Below are positions 22,368-31,510 of a stretch of DNA of 37,280 nucleotides, one piece after another. The translations under genes were made by a program, and so were the position numbers. Under the pieces are notes generated by a model. It searched no databases. It saw nothing but the letters and a program-made list of their open reading frames with translations, and was not told where the DNA came from. The stretch's first letter is position 1. Each line of letters opens with the position of its first letter. Source of the stretch: CAYIHX01 sp964363305 (GTDB taxonomy: Bacteria; Bdellovibrionota; UBA1018); NCBI GenBank assembly GCA_964363305.1, contig CAYIHX010000037.1:1-37280 (forward strand), written 5' to 3'.

Positions 22368-23459
22368 ATGAAACTGCTATCGATGAATCGCGTTCCCGTT
22401 CTTGCTTACGCCGCCCTCGCACTCGTCACTGCGAGCACGGCCCAAGCGCAATTCTATTCACCAGGGCCTGTCCATGCGAACCGGGAAGAAATTCGCTCGC
22501 TCGCCCTCAGCCTTCAGCAAGACACGCAATACTTGCAGCAAGTCGCCCGCCAATCAGCGGATCCCTATAATAGCGAACTCCAGCTCGCCATTGCCTCCAT
22601 CGATCGTCTGGCCAACTCCAGCCTTCGCTTTAACCAAGCGGTGCAGGCATGGAGCGGCGACGTGGACGCAGGATACGGCGAATACCTCCAACTTCAACAA
22701 GCTCAGGACGATGCCGACCGAAACGCCTACGCATTTTTCTACCACTCAAACGAGATCCGACAGATTCTCGACCAGATGGACAATACGCTGGCTCGATTGG
22801 GTTTCCTCTATCAACGAGGTTCCGACTCCATCTCTCGGCCAGGAAGCCTGGTTCAACTGGTTCGCGAGTCCCTGATGCAGATCTCGACTTTGCGATCGCT
22901 CATCCAAAACGAAGTGTACGACGGCAATCAACAAGAGTCGCTTCGCCAAGCTCAACAAGCTGAATTCGAGGCCCGTCAGCTTCTAGCCCGAGTGCAGGAC
23001 CGCTTCGACCACCCCAGCCTCGCGAATCATGAGTTCATGCAGCTTCAAATAGCATTGAATAACCTGCGCTCTTCGCTCTACTACGCTGGCTTTAGCCCCA
23101 ACGTGCACAATCAACTGAACCTCGTTCTCGTACGGGTTCGTCAGTTGGCAGTCTTCTTCCAAGGCTACGCTCCGATCATCGGTCGTCCTCGTCCTCCGTA
23201 CATCGGTCGCCCAGTCGTGATCGTACGGCCCCGCCCACCGGTATTCGTCCGTCCTGGCTACCCCGGTCGTCCCGGCTACCCCGGCGGTCGCCCCGGTTAT
23301 CCCGGTCGTCCTGGTTTCCCCGGTCGTCCTCCGGTGATCCGCCCTGGGCATCCCGGTGGAGCGATCGTACGACCCCCGGTTCGCCCGGGTCGCCCCGGAG
23401 GAGTCGTGATCGTCAACCCTCCCGGCGGTCGCCCAGGTCGCCCCATTCGCCCTCGGTAG
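22368..23459 (+). CDS. Secreted protein with a Pro/Gly/Arg-rich collagen-like tail
   Basis: A 363-residue protein, not assigned to a named family. The signal peptide (VPVLAYAALALVTASTAQAQ) is followed by a helical, Gln-rich domain (about residues 25-270) with several heptad-like stretches such as LVQLVRESLMQISTLRSLIQ. The last 90 residues are a basic, low-complexity tail built from GYPGRP and GRPG units. It would be very positively charged and extended, and could bind DNA, polysaccharide or surface polymers. GAGAGGAG nine bases before the ATG at 22368 fixes the start; a TTG two codons earlier is less likely. It stands alone, with a sigma-54-like promoter before it and a strong terminator after it. 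Confidence 0.8.
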   Translation: MKLLSMNRVPVLAYAALALVTASTAQAQFYSPGPVHANREEIRSLALSLQQDTQYLQQVARQSADPYNSELQLAIASIDRLANSSLRFNQAVQAWSGDVDAGYGEYLQLQQAQDDADRNAYAFFYHSNEIRQILDQMDNTLARLGFLYQRGSDSISRPGSLVQLVRESLMQISTLRSLIQNEVYDGNQQESLRQAQQAEFEARQLLARVQDRFDHPSLANHEFMQLQIALNNLRSSLYYAGFSPNVHNQLNLVLVRVRQLAVFFQGYAPIIGRPRPPYIGRPVVIVRPRPPVFVRPGYPGRPGYPGGRPGYPGRPGFPGRPPVIRPGHPGGAIVRPPVRPGRPGGVVIVNPPGGRPGRPIRPR

Positions 23460-23494
23460 TGGCAACGACAACTCAATGAAATGACTTTAAAATG

Positions 23495-23525
23495 ACCCGG
23501 CAAGCGGTGCGCTTGCCGGGTTTTT
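23495..23525 (+). terminator. Strong rho-independent terminator
   Basis: An 11-bp perfect stem, ACCCGGCAAGC (23495-23505) with GCTTGCCGGGT (23511-23521), loop GGTGC, followed by TTTTTC. It ends the transcript of the collagen-like gene. Confidence 0.92.
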
Positions 23526-23555
23526 CATTTCCGGCCGGTGTGCTAATGCAGAATC

Positions 23556-24551
23556 ATGCGCACGAACCTCCTCGTCCGTCCCGCGAGGGCGCATGAGCTG
23601 AACGAGATCGACCGAGACAGTTACTCGAGCTGGGGAAAAGGACTCACCCCTGACCAATATCTTCACAGGGAACAAGTCTTAAGGGAGCACCCCTGGTCGA
23701 GAGACGCCATGAAAACTTGGCTTCTCGAAGACCCCCGTTCAGGCGAACGCCTTGCCTCCTGCGAGACTTTTCGCATGACCTCTCGCCATCACGCGGAGCC
23801 AGGAACGACCTTCGGCATATGCTCCGTCTTTGTCCCGGAGGAGCACCGAGGTCACGGACACGCTTCCACGTTGCTCAGCTTTTTGGTTCCCCTTTTGAAA
23901 TCGACCACTCCAAACCTCCACGCAATCATTCTCTTTTCGGATGTCGGCGAAAAAATCTACGCCCGGCTTGGCTATCGAAGCATTCCCGCCCTCTCAACCC
24001 GGTGGTCCGCTCTCGAGTTGCAGCAGTACTTTTCGCCCTCGCAAGCACGAGCACGCCTCCTTGAGATCGGATACCTCCACGACAGTCGCCCCACGAAGGC
24101 CAGCTGGAGCAAGAGAGACCGGACCGCCTCCTTTGAACTTTGCGCCTCCACCGCCCAGGCGGACTGGCACTGGGAGCGCGAGGCCTTTTATCGTTTGCAA
24201 CTTCAGTTGCCCCGCGCCGACAGTCACGCCGTGCTAGCCGCAAACGGCGAGTGTCATGCCGCCTGGACGTTCGACGTCCGAGAAAAAAAATTCCGTATTC
24301 TTTGGCTCGATGCCTCCTCCGCCGAAGAGGAAGCGCTCTTCCTGTCGCTTGCCGCTCACGAGGCGATCAGAAGCGGATGCGACGAGATTGAGTTTTGGGG
24401 AGAAGCGCAAACCCCAGGAAAAATTTTTTCCAGGGAAGAGACCGACTCCCTCCCCATGCTTCTACCGATCTCTTCGCCACTCGTGCGGGAAGCGGAAGAA
24501 AGCCCGATGAAGGAAATCTGGAAGAGCTGCCCGCGCATTTTCTGGATGTAG
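23556..24551 (+). CDS. GNAT acetyltransferase, LYC1-like
   Basis: A 331-residue protein with a GNAT N-acetyltransferase domain in its first half: acetyl-CoA loop VPEEHRGHGHASTLLSFL, preceded by the strand FGICSVF and followed by LFSDVGEKIYARLGYRSIP. The two-part build, the LASCETFRM segment and the FSDVG..IYARLGY segment resemble the fungal lysine acetyltransferase LYC1, whose second half is a separate domain. Its substrate is not known here. The second half (residues 170-331) is moderately hydrophilic with no other motif. TG-T-GCTAAT (23539-23547) is an extended -10 box that would put the transcription start near 23554, two bases before the ATG. Confidence 0.78.
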   Translation: MRTNLLVRPARAHELNEIDRDSYSSWGKGLTPDQYLHREQVLREHPWSRDAMKTWLLEDPRSGERLASCETFRMTSRHHAEPGTTFGICSVFVPEEHRGHGHASTLLSFLVPLLKSTTPNLHAIILFSDVGEKIYARLGYRSIPALSTRWSALELQQYFSPSQARARLLEIGYLHDSRPTKASWSKRDRTASFELCASTAQADWHWEREAFYRLQLQLPRADSHAVLAANGECHAAWTFDVREKKFRILWLDASSAEEEALFLSLAAHEAIRSGCDEIEFWGEAQTPGKIFSREETDSLPMLLPISSPLVREAEESPMKEIWKSCPRIFWM

Positions 24552-24558
24552 GCGGGCC

Positions 24559-25608
24559 TCAGCCGTGACCGCCCATGAGAAAAGGTTCAGCCATGAACCG
24601 TAGGTCGCGAGCCTGTGTCTTCTCTAAAAAGAACCGCTCGGCTTCGCCCCAAAGGATCTCGGGATCGGGCTCGGAAAAAAGCTTCCGACGAAAATCATGG
24701 CAACCTGGAAAGCCAGCCGAATACCAGGCCAGAAATTTCCGCGCTTGAATCATCGAAGCCCGAGAACCCTTCTCCGCGCCCAGATACTCCCGCTGCTCCC
24801 GCATGAGCGCCACGTAATCCTCCGGGCCGGGCGGGGAATAGGAGCGCCCCTGCCACAACGCCCGCGCTTGCTCGAACAGAAACGGGTTTCGAAGGGCTCC
24901 CCGTCCAATCAGCACGGCATCAACCCCATACACTCTCATTTTCTCCACCGCAGCCTCCGGCGTCGAAATATCGCCGTTGCCGATAATCGGAAGAGAGGCC
25001 TTCGCCTTCACGGTCCCCATCAAGTCCCAGTCGGCCAACCCGCTATAGCCTTGTGCCCGCGTACGACCGTGAATGGCCACCCAGGCCACGCCAGCATCGG
25101 CGGCCACGCGTGCCACCTCGAGGGCGTTGACCGACTGCGAATCCCATCCTGTTCGAATTTTTATCGTGACCGGTATACGGGTGGCCTTGACCATCGCGGT
25201 CAATAATTTCGAGAGATTCGGCAAATCGCGACACAGCGCCGACCCCCCTCCTTTGCTCACGATTTTCGGAACCGGGCAGCCCATATTGAGATCGACGAAA
25301 TCCGCGCCAAGCCCCTCAATGTACTGAGCCGCCCTGCAAAGCCGCTCTTCGTCTTCCCCGAAAATTTGCAGCCCGATAATCCGCTCATCCTCATGAAACT
25401 TAAGAAGCTCAAGCGTCTTTTGGCCTCCGTATTGAATACCATTGGCCGACACCAATTCAGACACCACGAGAGCGCTATGCCGCTTGCGCATCAGCCGACG
25501 AAAAGGTGAATTGGTGATACCAGCCATCGGCGCCAGGATAAACGGGTGCTCGAGCTCGAAGGGCCCTAAACGAATCGGACTGGGTGACGAAGACGCGGGC
25601 AAATTCAC
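24559..25608 (-). CDS. dusB: tRNA-dihydrouridine synthase (DusB-like)
   Basis: Flavin-dependent enzyme that reduces specific uridines in tRNA to dihydrouridine. The 349-residue protein has the TIM-barrel with APMAGITNSPFRRL, LNMGCPVPKIV (catalytic cysteine), IKIRTGWD, IHGRTRAQGYSG and GNGDI/GRGALRNPFLF (FMN phosphate binding). The C-terminal helical tRNA-binding domain is present. It is last in the speA-hppD-pepP-dus operon, its ATG overlapping the pepP stop by 4 bases. Assignment to DusB rather than DusA or DusC rests on the overall pattern. Confidence 0.93.
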   Translation of the reverse strand: MNLPASSSPSPIRLGPFELEHPFILAPMAGITNSPFRRLMRKRHSALVVSELVSANGIQYGGQKTLELLKFHEDERIIGLQIFGEDEERLCRAAQYIEGLGADFVDLNMGCPVPKIVSKGGGSALCRDLPNLSKLLTAMVKATRIPVTIKIRTGWDSQSVNALEVARVAADAGVAWVAIHGRTRAQGYSGLADWDLMGTVKAKASLPIIGNGDISTPEAAVEKMRVYGVDAVLIGRGALRNPFLFEQARALWQGRSYSPPGPEDYVALMREQREYLGAEKGSRASMIQARKFLAWYSAGFPGCHDFRRKLFSEPDPEILWGEAERFFLEKTQARDLRFMAEPFLMGGHG

Positions 25609-26936
25609 GCCCGGAGCGCTTCAACCTCTTCGCGCTCTTTCGGGGCCGCCCGACTCATCACCTCGTTGCCCGACTCGGTGATCAGCACATCGTCCTCGAT
25701 CCGAATTCCAATACCACGGTACTCCGCCGGAATGGTCTGATCCTCGTGCTGCATATAAAGACCCGGCTCGACCGTGATCACGCTGCCAGCCAGAAGTTTT
25801 CTCGATCCGCTCGCCTCGCGGTATGCCCCCGAGTCATGTACATCCAAACCGAGCCAGTGACTCGTATTGTGCATATAAAAGCGGCGGTACGCGCCCGATT
25901 GCACCAAATCCGTACGCTTGCCTTTGAGAAGGCCCAGCTCGATCAGCCCATCCACCAGAACGTCCACACATTGACGATGCACATCCTCGATCGTCGAACC
26001 TGGTTTCGCCAGCTCGATGCCCGCCTTCTGCGCGCGAAGCACGATATCGTACACGCGGGCCTGAACAGGAGTGAATTTCTTCCCGACCGGATAAGTGCGA
26101 GTGATGTCAGCGGCGTACAGACCGATTTCGCCAGCGGCATCGATCAAGAGCAAGTCTCCGTCTCTCAATTCCTCATTGTTGAAACGGTAGTGTAAGCAGG
26201 TCGCATTTTTTCCACCCGCGACGATGCTGTCGTATGCCGAGCGCTTGCAACCGCGACGTTTGAAGCCGTACTCAAGCATCGTTTCTACATCGAACTCTGT
26301 CATTCCAGGGCGTACGACTTTCATCACCTCGGTGTGCGTCTCCGCGCTGATCTGAGCCGCGCGACGCATATTTTCGATTTCTGACAGCGATTTCAGGAGG
26401 CGCATCTCCCCCACCAGGGTCGCCGGGTGATGAATGCTCATCGGAAGATGAGAACTGCGCATCCGAGCCTTCGTCGCCTTCTCAATCGCGGGAAGCACGA
26501 CCCGATCCAGACCCCGGGGCTGATTCAACGCGTAGAACACCTTCTCTGAATCAGAGAGCAGACCCGCGAGTCGACTCTCAAACTCATCGATCGGATAAGT
26601 CTCGTCGAAACCGAAGATTTCACGGACACGCTCGACTCCGTAATGCTCGCCCTCCCAAATTTCACGTTCAGCGTCCCTCTTTCGAACGAAGGCTACGGAG
26701 CGGAATCGCCGAGTTTTGCTAGGACTCCCGACCCAGGGAACTAAAACAAGAATCGCGTCAGGCTCTTCGAACCCGGTGAGGTAATAGAACGAACTGTCCT
26801 GCCGGAAAGGAAAAGTCGTTGAGGCATTCCGAGTCAGCTCAACCGCCCCCGGCAAGATGACCGCCGTATGGGCGTGGGATTGCATCAAGGCGTGACGACG
26901 GGCTTGAAATTCTCCGGAAACCTGGTTCAGCAGCAT
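25605..26936 (-). CDS. pepP: Xaa-Pro aminopeptidase (peptidase M24)
   Basis: Removes N-terminal residues that precede proline. The 443-residue protein (E. coli PepP has 441) has an N-terminal AMP_N domain (about residues 1-130) with FYYLTGF, and a pita-bread catalytic domain carrying the metal ligands in LLIDAAGE, ADITRTYPVG, HNTSHWLGLDVHD, VEPGLY and IGIRIEDDVL. The ATG lies 1 base after the hppD stop. Together with hppD it suits a life on protein-rich food. Confidence 0.95.
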   Translation of the reverse strand: MLLNQVSGEFQARRHALMQSHAHTAVILPGAVELTRNASTTFPFRQDSSFYYLTGFEEPDAILVLVPWVGSPSKTRRFRSVAFVRKRDAEREIWEGEHYGVERVREIFGFDETYPIDEFESRLAGLLSDSEKVFYALNQPRGLDRVVLPAIEKATKARMRSSHLPMSIHHPATLVGEMRLLKSLSEIENMRRAAQISAETHTEVMKVVRPGMTEFDVETMLEYGFKRRGCKRSAYDSIVAGGKNATCLHYRFNNEELRDGDLLLIDAAGEIGLYAADITRTYPVGKKFTPVQARVYDIVLRAQKAGIELAKPGSTIEDVHRQCVDVLVDGLIELGLLKGKRTDLVQSGAYRRFYMHNTSHWLGLDVHDSGAYREASGSRKLLAGSVITVEPGLYMQHEDQTIPAEYRGIGIRIEDDVLITESGNEVMSRAAPKEREEVEALRA

Positions 26937-26937
26937 C

Positions 26938-28023
26938 TCATCCCTTCAGCACTCCGCGCTTCACCTGGTCGCGCTCGATGGCTTCGAAGAGAGCCTTGAA
27001 ATTACCTTCGCCGAAGCCCTTGTTGCCCTTGCGTTGAATGAACTCAAAGAAAAAAGGTCCCATGATCTCTTCCGAGAAAATCTGGAGGAGGTAGCCCTCA
27101 CCTTCACCATCCAGGAGAATCCCCAGCCGTTCGAGCTCCGTCAAATCTTCGGTAACGCCAGGCACGCGAGTCGGCACGATTTCGTAATAAGAATGAGGAA
27201 CCGTGAGGAATCTGAAGTCCTTCTTGCGGAGATCCTTCAAAGTTGAAAGCAAATCGGTCGTCAGGAACGCAAGGTGCTGCACACCCGCTCCCTTCATCCG
27301 CTTCACGAACTCCTGCACCTGGCTCTCGGGCTCCGTCGCTTCATTGATGGGCACCTTGATTTTACCGCAAGGAGATTCGATCACGTCAGAGGTCAGCCCG
27401 GTACGACCGGTCGAAATGTCAAAATGCCGGGTGATCTTGAAACCAAAGATCTCCGTGTAAAACTTCACCCAGGCTTTCATTTCACCCATGTCGATATTAT
27501 TCGTCAGATGGTCGATGAGCCGAATATTCAAAGGCGAAGGGCTCTCGAGGCGAGCAGCAACAAGCCCCTCGTCGAAGAGCGCCGGTTTCGCGGAGCCACC
27601 GGGAGAATGCCGCTCGATGAAGGCATAGCGCACGTCGCCCGGAGTGAAAATCTCACTCCGAACCACCCGCCCCTCGGGGGCCTCAAACACCGTCGGCTCG
27701 AGCGCCGGTCTCGCGCCGCGCGCGACCGTTTCTCGAAATGCGGCGGCCGCGTCCGCAACGTCGATGGCAAGTACTGTCACGCCCTCCGCATGATTTTTCA
27801 GAAACTGCACGCTGGGGTGCGAGGCTCCCTTCCCAGAACCGTCATCAGCAGTCAGAACGATCCGCACAAATCCCTGAGCCCAGAGCTCACGCTGAAGGCC
27901 TTTCGTTTCCAGCTGTGCGGCACCGACCCTTTCGAAGCCCATGCGCTCAAAAACACCCGCGTACTGCCGCAGGTCCCGAACGATATACTCCACATGATCG
28001 AAGCCCTGATTCTGAATTTTCAT
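26938..28023 (-). CDS. hppD: 4-Hydroxyphenylpyruvate dioxygenase
   Basis: Iron enzyme that converts 4-hydroxyphenylpyruvate to homogentisate in tyrosine breakdown. The 361-residue protein has two glyoxalase-type halves; the iron ligands are seen in the histidines of LIDHLTNNI and GVQHLAFLT and the glutamate of FFFEFIQRKG. The C-terminal KGFGEGNFKALFEAIERDQ is the family signature that closes the active site. I choose the ATG at 28023 because GAAGGG lies six to eight bases before it; a GTG at 28035 would overlap the speA stop. No homogentisate dioxygenase gene is in the window. Confidence 0.95.
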   Translation of the reverse strand: MKIQNQGFDHVEYIVRDLRQYAGVFERMGFERVGAAQLETKGLQRELWAQGFVRIVLTADDGSGKGASHPSVQFLKNHAEGVTVLAIDVADAAAAFRETVARGARPALEPTVFEAPEGRVVRSEIFTPGDVRYAFIERHSPGGSAKPALFDEGLVAARLESPSPLNIRLIDHLTNNIDMGEMKAWVKFYTEIFGFKITRHFDISTGRTGLTSDVIESPCGKIKVPINEATEPESQVQEFVKRMKGAGVQHLAFLTTDLLSTLKDLRKKDFRFLTVPHSYYEIVPTRVPGVTEDLTELERLGILLDGEGEGYLLQIFSEEIMGPFFFEFIQRKGNKGFGEGNFKALFEAIERDQVKRGVLKG

Positions 28024-28031
28024 AGCGCCCT

Positions 28032-30065
28032 TCACTTAATGACGGCCTGAAGCACTCCCGTCGGTGTCTCAACCAGCGCTTCTGGAACAGCCGTAAGACC
28101 AGCGCCTCCATTGTGGCGAGCCGCCTCATCCAAAGCCATCTGATTCAATCCGCTCTGCTTCTCAACGTCAACATAGGTGTAACCGTGCAGAACCGCTTCG
28201 TAAAAATTCTGCAGCTCCACCCCTTCACGAGGCTTGATGCTGCCCTCGCGAACGCGGAGATCGATCTGCTCCTTCACCCGCTTGGCAAGGTCAGTCGCGG
28301 AGTACTGAATCCAGGACAGCACTCCCGCGATGTTGTTTCCTTTGATCACTTCCTCGATATAGTAGCCACCGGGCTCGGTCTCATCCAAGAAGACATGTAC
28401 TTCGTTCACGCGACCGAAGAGGTTATGAAGGTCGCCCATGATGTCCTGGTACGCACCCATCAGGAAAAATCCCAGATAGTAGGGCTCGTTTGCCTTCAGG
28501 GCATGCAGCTGCAACGTATCGCGGATGTCACGCAGATCGATGAACTTGCAAACCTTGCCATCGGAATCACAGGTGATGTCAACGAGCGTGGCCGAGTGGG
28601 TCGGCTCCTCGTCATGGCGATGAATCGGCACGATGGGGAAGAGCTGCGAAACCGCCCAATGATCGGGCATCGACTGGAAGAGCGAAAAGTTGCAGAGGTA
28701 TTGATCCGCCAGGTGCTTGTTCAGGGCCTCGACCTCGTCAGGCACGTACTTCAAACCGGTCGCGTTCTTGTGGATCACGCGGCAGATCTGCCAGAAAATA
28801 TGCTCCACCTTGGCTTTGTCTTCGAGAGAGAGAATTCCCAGCTTGAACATGCTGAGTGCCTCTTCTTTTCGAGTCAAAGCATCGTGAAAATGCTCGAGCA
28901 AATTTTTCGACGTCAAGTTCTGCGATAGATAGCGCATCTCCTTCACGACTTCGGCCTCGTCATCCGTCTCCTCGAAGGCGATCGGAGTCGTTCCGACTTC
29001 GATGCTTCCGAAAACGTTCACGAGCAACACTGAGTGATGCGCCACGAGCGCGCGGCCGCTCTCGCTCACGATGTTCGGTTCGTCAACTTCTTCGGCCTCG
29101 CAGACTTCCTTGATCGAGTAGACGACGGCGCCGACGTATTCTTGCAATGAGTAATTGATCGAGCTGTCGAAGCTAGTGCGCGAGCCATCATAGTCGACGC
29201 CCAGGCCGCCGCCGACGTCAAGATACTCGAGCTTGAGGCCCATCTTACGAAGCTTGGCGTAGATGCGGGTGGCTTCCTTAACGGCATCTTTGATAACGCG
29301 GATGTTGGTGACCTGCGAGCCGATGTGAAAGTGAAGCAGCTTGAAACAGTCCTGCAGCCCTTCCTTCTTCAGCACGTTGACGGCATGCAAAAGCTCCGGG
29401 GTCGTAAGACCGAACTTAGCGAACTCGCCACCGCTCGACTCCCAGCGGCCACTGCCACGAGTGGAGAGCTTGGTGCGAATGCCGATCATCGGCGTCACGC
29501 TCATCTCGCGCGAAATCCCGATGATCTGATAGAGTTCAGAAAGCTTCTCGACCACGAGAATGACCTGCTTGCCCATTTTGATGCCGAGCAGAGCCGTCTT
29601 GATCACGGCATAATCTTTGTAGCCGTTGACGATGACCAGAGATTTCGGGCTCAGGTTCATCGCCACAACGGCGGTCAATTCGGCTTTCGAGCCCGCTTCC
29701 AGGCCGAAGTCATAGGGCCGTCCGGCGTCGATGATCTCTTCAACCACCTCGCTCATCTGGTTGACCTTGATCGGGTAGACCCCGCGGTAAACGCCTTTGT
29801 AGCCGAATTCCTGGATGGTCTTCCGGAACGCTTCGTTCAAGGCCACCACGCGGTGGCGAATGATGTCCTGAAAACGAATGAGGACGGGCATCCCAAGCCC
29901 CTGGGCTTTCACTTCGTCGATGACGCTCATCAGATCGACACCCGGGCCTTCACCGCGCTTCGGATGAACGGTTAGATTCCCGGTGGGATTGATGCTGAAG
30001 TACTGATCCCCCCAGTTTTCGATGTTATAGGTCTTCAACGAATCGGAAACTCCCCATGTTCTCAT
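28032..30065 (-). CDS. speA: Biosynthetic arginine decarboxylase
   Basis: PLP enzyme that makes agmatine from arginine, the entry to putrescine and spermidine. The 677-residue protein (E. coli SpeA 658) has the fold III barrel with the PLP lysine in YPIKVNQ, the HFHIGSQ and DVGGGLGVDYDG motifs, and VSESGRALVAHHS; the C-terminal half has the SpeA-specific FSLFQSMPDHWAVSQLFPI region. The ATG at 30065 lies two bases after the start site predicted from GATAAT (30079-30074). It leads the operon speA-hppD-pepP-dusB, with very short gaps between genes. Confidence 0.96.
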   Translation of the reverse strand: MRTWGVSDSLKTYNIENWGDQYFSINPTGNLTVHPKRGEGPGVDLMSVIDEVKAQGLGMPVLIRFQDIIRHRVVALNEAFRKTIQEFGYKGVYRGVYPIKVNQMSEVVEEIIDAGRPYDFGLEAGSKAELTAVVAMNLSPKSLVIVNGYKDYAVIKTALLGIKMGKQVILVVEKLSELYQIIGISREMSVTPMIGIRTKLSTRGSGRWESSGGEFAKFGLTTPELLHAVNVLKKEGLQDCFKLLHFHIGSQVTNIRVIKDAVKEATRIYAKLRKMGLKLEYLDVGGGLGVDYDGSRTSFDSSINYSLQEYVGAVVYSIKEVCEAEEVDEPNIVSESGRALVAHHSVLLVNVFGSIEVGTTPIAFEETDDEAEVVKEMRYLSQNLTSKNLLEHFHDALTRKEEALSMFKLGILSLEDKAKVEHIFWQICRVIHKNATGLKYVPDEVEALNKHLADQYLCNFSLFQSMPDHWAVSQLFPIVPIHRHDEEPTHSATLVDITCDSDGKVCKFIDLRDIRDTLQLHALKANEPYYLGFFLMGAYQDIMGDLHNLFGRVNEVHVFLDETEPGGYYIEEVIKGNNIAGVLSWIQYSATDLAKRVKEQIDLRVREGSIKPREGVELQNFYEAVLHGYTYVDVEKQSGLNQMALDEAARHNGGAGLTAVPEALVETPTGVLQAVIK

Positions 30066-30073
30066 GGGCGCCG

Positions 30074-30079
30074 ATTATC
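30074..30079 (-). promoter_or_regulatory. Possible -10 box of the speA operon
   Basis: GATAAT on the minus strand (30079-30074) predicts a start near 30067, two bases before the speA ATG. A TTTGCA 15 bases upstream is a weak -35 box. No ribosome-binding site is visible. Confidence 0.4.
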
Positions 30080-30108
30080 ACCCATCCCCGGGAGTGCAAA
30101 GGAACAAT

Positions 30109-30645
30109 TCACTCGGGCCAGGTCACCGTGTCGATGAGAAAAGAAGATCCTCCGGGCTGTACTACCGCCTCGATGTAGGTGGGGAGGCCCCAGTAACGAG
30201 TGTCGCCAAAGGCCCGCCGAACGGAAGCGAAACGCGCCTCCATACGAGCGATTTCGGTCTTCTCTTGAGTACCGCACAAGAGGGGCCAATGCAGTTCGCG
30301 TTCGCGCGCAAACTCAGCGACCGCCCGCTCAGGAGCGAACTCGCCGACGAGCCAGGTTTTTCCGGGCAGGGCCTGCTCCGCGAAGCCATCGAGGATCATC
30401 GCAGGCACCAGCTCCTGGCAATCCGGACACCAGGGCGCGACGACGAGAAACGCGACGCGATCTCCGGGATGAATGCCGGGCAACGAAGGAGGTGCTCGGC
30501 CCGCGCGATCAGACCCGAAGGGCCACCATCCTAGCTGGGCCCAAGAAAGTTCGTAGTGCTGCATAGGTGCAGGCTCTTGAACGATTTGGCCGCGGCGCGC
30601 AAGAAAAAAGCTGGCGGCGCAGTTGCAGGACAGCCCCGCAAGCAT
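30109..30645 (-). CDS. Thioredoxin-fold protein
   Basis: A protein of up to 178 residues with a thioredoxin-like fold: a beta strand RVAFLVVAPWCPDCQELVPAM carrying the redox motif WCPDC, and later GLPTYIEAV with the conserved cis-proline before the final strands. It could reduce disulfides or protect against oxidants in the cytoplasm; no clear signal peptide is present. The ATG at 30645 lies 7 bases after the AbiE toxin stop; an internal ATG at 30564 (MQHYELSWAQLG) is an equally possible start. The neighbour relation to the AbiE pair does not suggest a shared role. Confidence 0.78.
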   Translation of the reverse strand: MLAGLSCNCAASFFLARRGQIVQEPAPMQHYELSWAQLGWWPFGSDRAGRAPPSLPGIHPGDRVAFLVVAPWCPDCQELVPAMILDGFAEQALPGKTWLVGEFAPERAVAEFARERELHWPLLCGTQEKTEIARMEARFASVRRAFGDTRYWGLPTYIEAVVQPGGSSFLIDTVTWPE

Positions 30646-30652
30646 TCAGAAG

Positions 30653-31510
30653 CTAAAGGGACATAAGTCCTTCCATCTGGGCCAAAAAAAAGTCAGTCGA
30701 CCAATAGTCGAGGGAGGCGAGGTCCTGGGGCTTCAGGAATCGCTGAATGTCCCTGCGCGCCTCCTGCCAGTCGATCTTGCGGATCTTTTCTGACAAGGTG
30801 CGTCGATACCAGGCTTCGTCGACCGTGATTTTTTGTGCTTTCCATGGTCCGACTTGATGGAGCGCGTCTCCCAAAAGAAGCATGTTCGGACGGATCTTCT
30901 TTCTCGCGTACCAAAGGAAGTCATACCAGTCCCGGCCTTTCAGGTAGGGACGGCAAAGCAAGGCGTGGCTCTTGCCCGCAAAAAGCGATGGAAGGTCTTG
31001 GGCGATCACCGAAAAAAGGAGCGGAAAATCCAATATCTTGTCTTCATAGCCGCTGCCCAACGGAGGGTTCGCGTCGACTTCGATTTTAATTTGAAGCTTC
31101 TTCACGGTGCTTCCCAATTTGCGCACGTGTTGGAATGAAAGGATCCGTCCCCACGACTCATCCTTAAGAAACGCCTTCAAGATCGGGCCCGCTCCTTGCG
31201 AGCGATCTTGAATTTCAAAATTGAAACCATAGATAGCCAGCTCTTCCTTCATGTGATCGAGGTGCCTGGTCAGCTTAAAGTGCGAGTTCGGCTCCTTCAG
31301 AACAAAGTCCAAGTCTTCGGAGAAGCGCGGAAGACGATAGAGGATTCGAAGGCAAGTCCCTCCCTGAAAGGCAGCCTCCTTGAAGAAGCCCGACCGTGAC
31401 AGACCCGCGAGGCAGACCTCTTGAACAATTTCCTTGATCGCATTTTCTTCTTCCAGCTCGGTGCGGCAAACGTACTCGTCCAAACGGTCTTGAATGATTT
31501 TAACGGTCAT
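30653..31510 (-). CDS. AbiEii-type nucleotidyltransferase toxin
   Basis: A 285-residue protein of the nucleotidyltransferase AbiEii/AbiGii toxin family (COG2253). The key motif is AFQGGTCLRILY followed by RFSEDLDFVL, with the metal-binding aspartates. In the characterised family these enzymes add nucleotides (GTP- or CTP-dependent) to targets such as tRNA and slow growth, giving phage resistance by abortive infection. The ATG at 31510 overlaps the antitoxin stop (ATGA) and has GAGG six bases upstream; the frame is open 20 codons further but within the antitoxin gene. Activity is inferred from the family. Confidence 0.9.
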   Translation of the reverse strand: MTVKIIQDRLDEYVCRTELEEENAIKEIVQEVCLAGLSRSGFFKEAAFQGGTCLRILYRLPRFSEDLDFVLKEPNSHFKLTRHLDHMKEELAIYGFNFEIQDRSQGAGPILKAFLKDESWGRILSFQHVRKLGSTVKKLQIKIEVDANPPLGSGYEDKILDFPLLFSVIAQDLPSLFAGKSHALLCRPYLKGRDWYDFLWYARKKIRPNMLLLGDALHQVGPWKAQKITVDEAWYRRTLSEKIRKIDWQEARRDIQRFLKPQDLASLDYWSTDFFLAQMEGLMSL

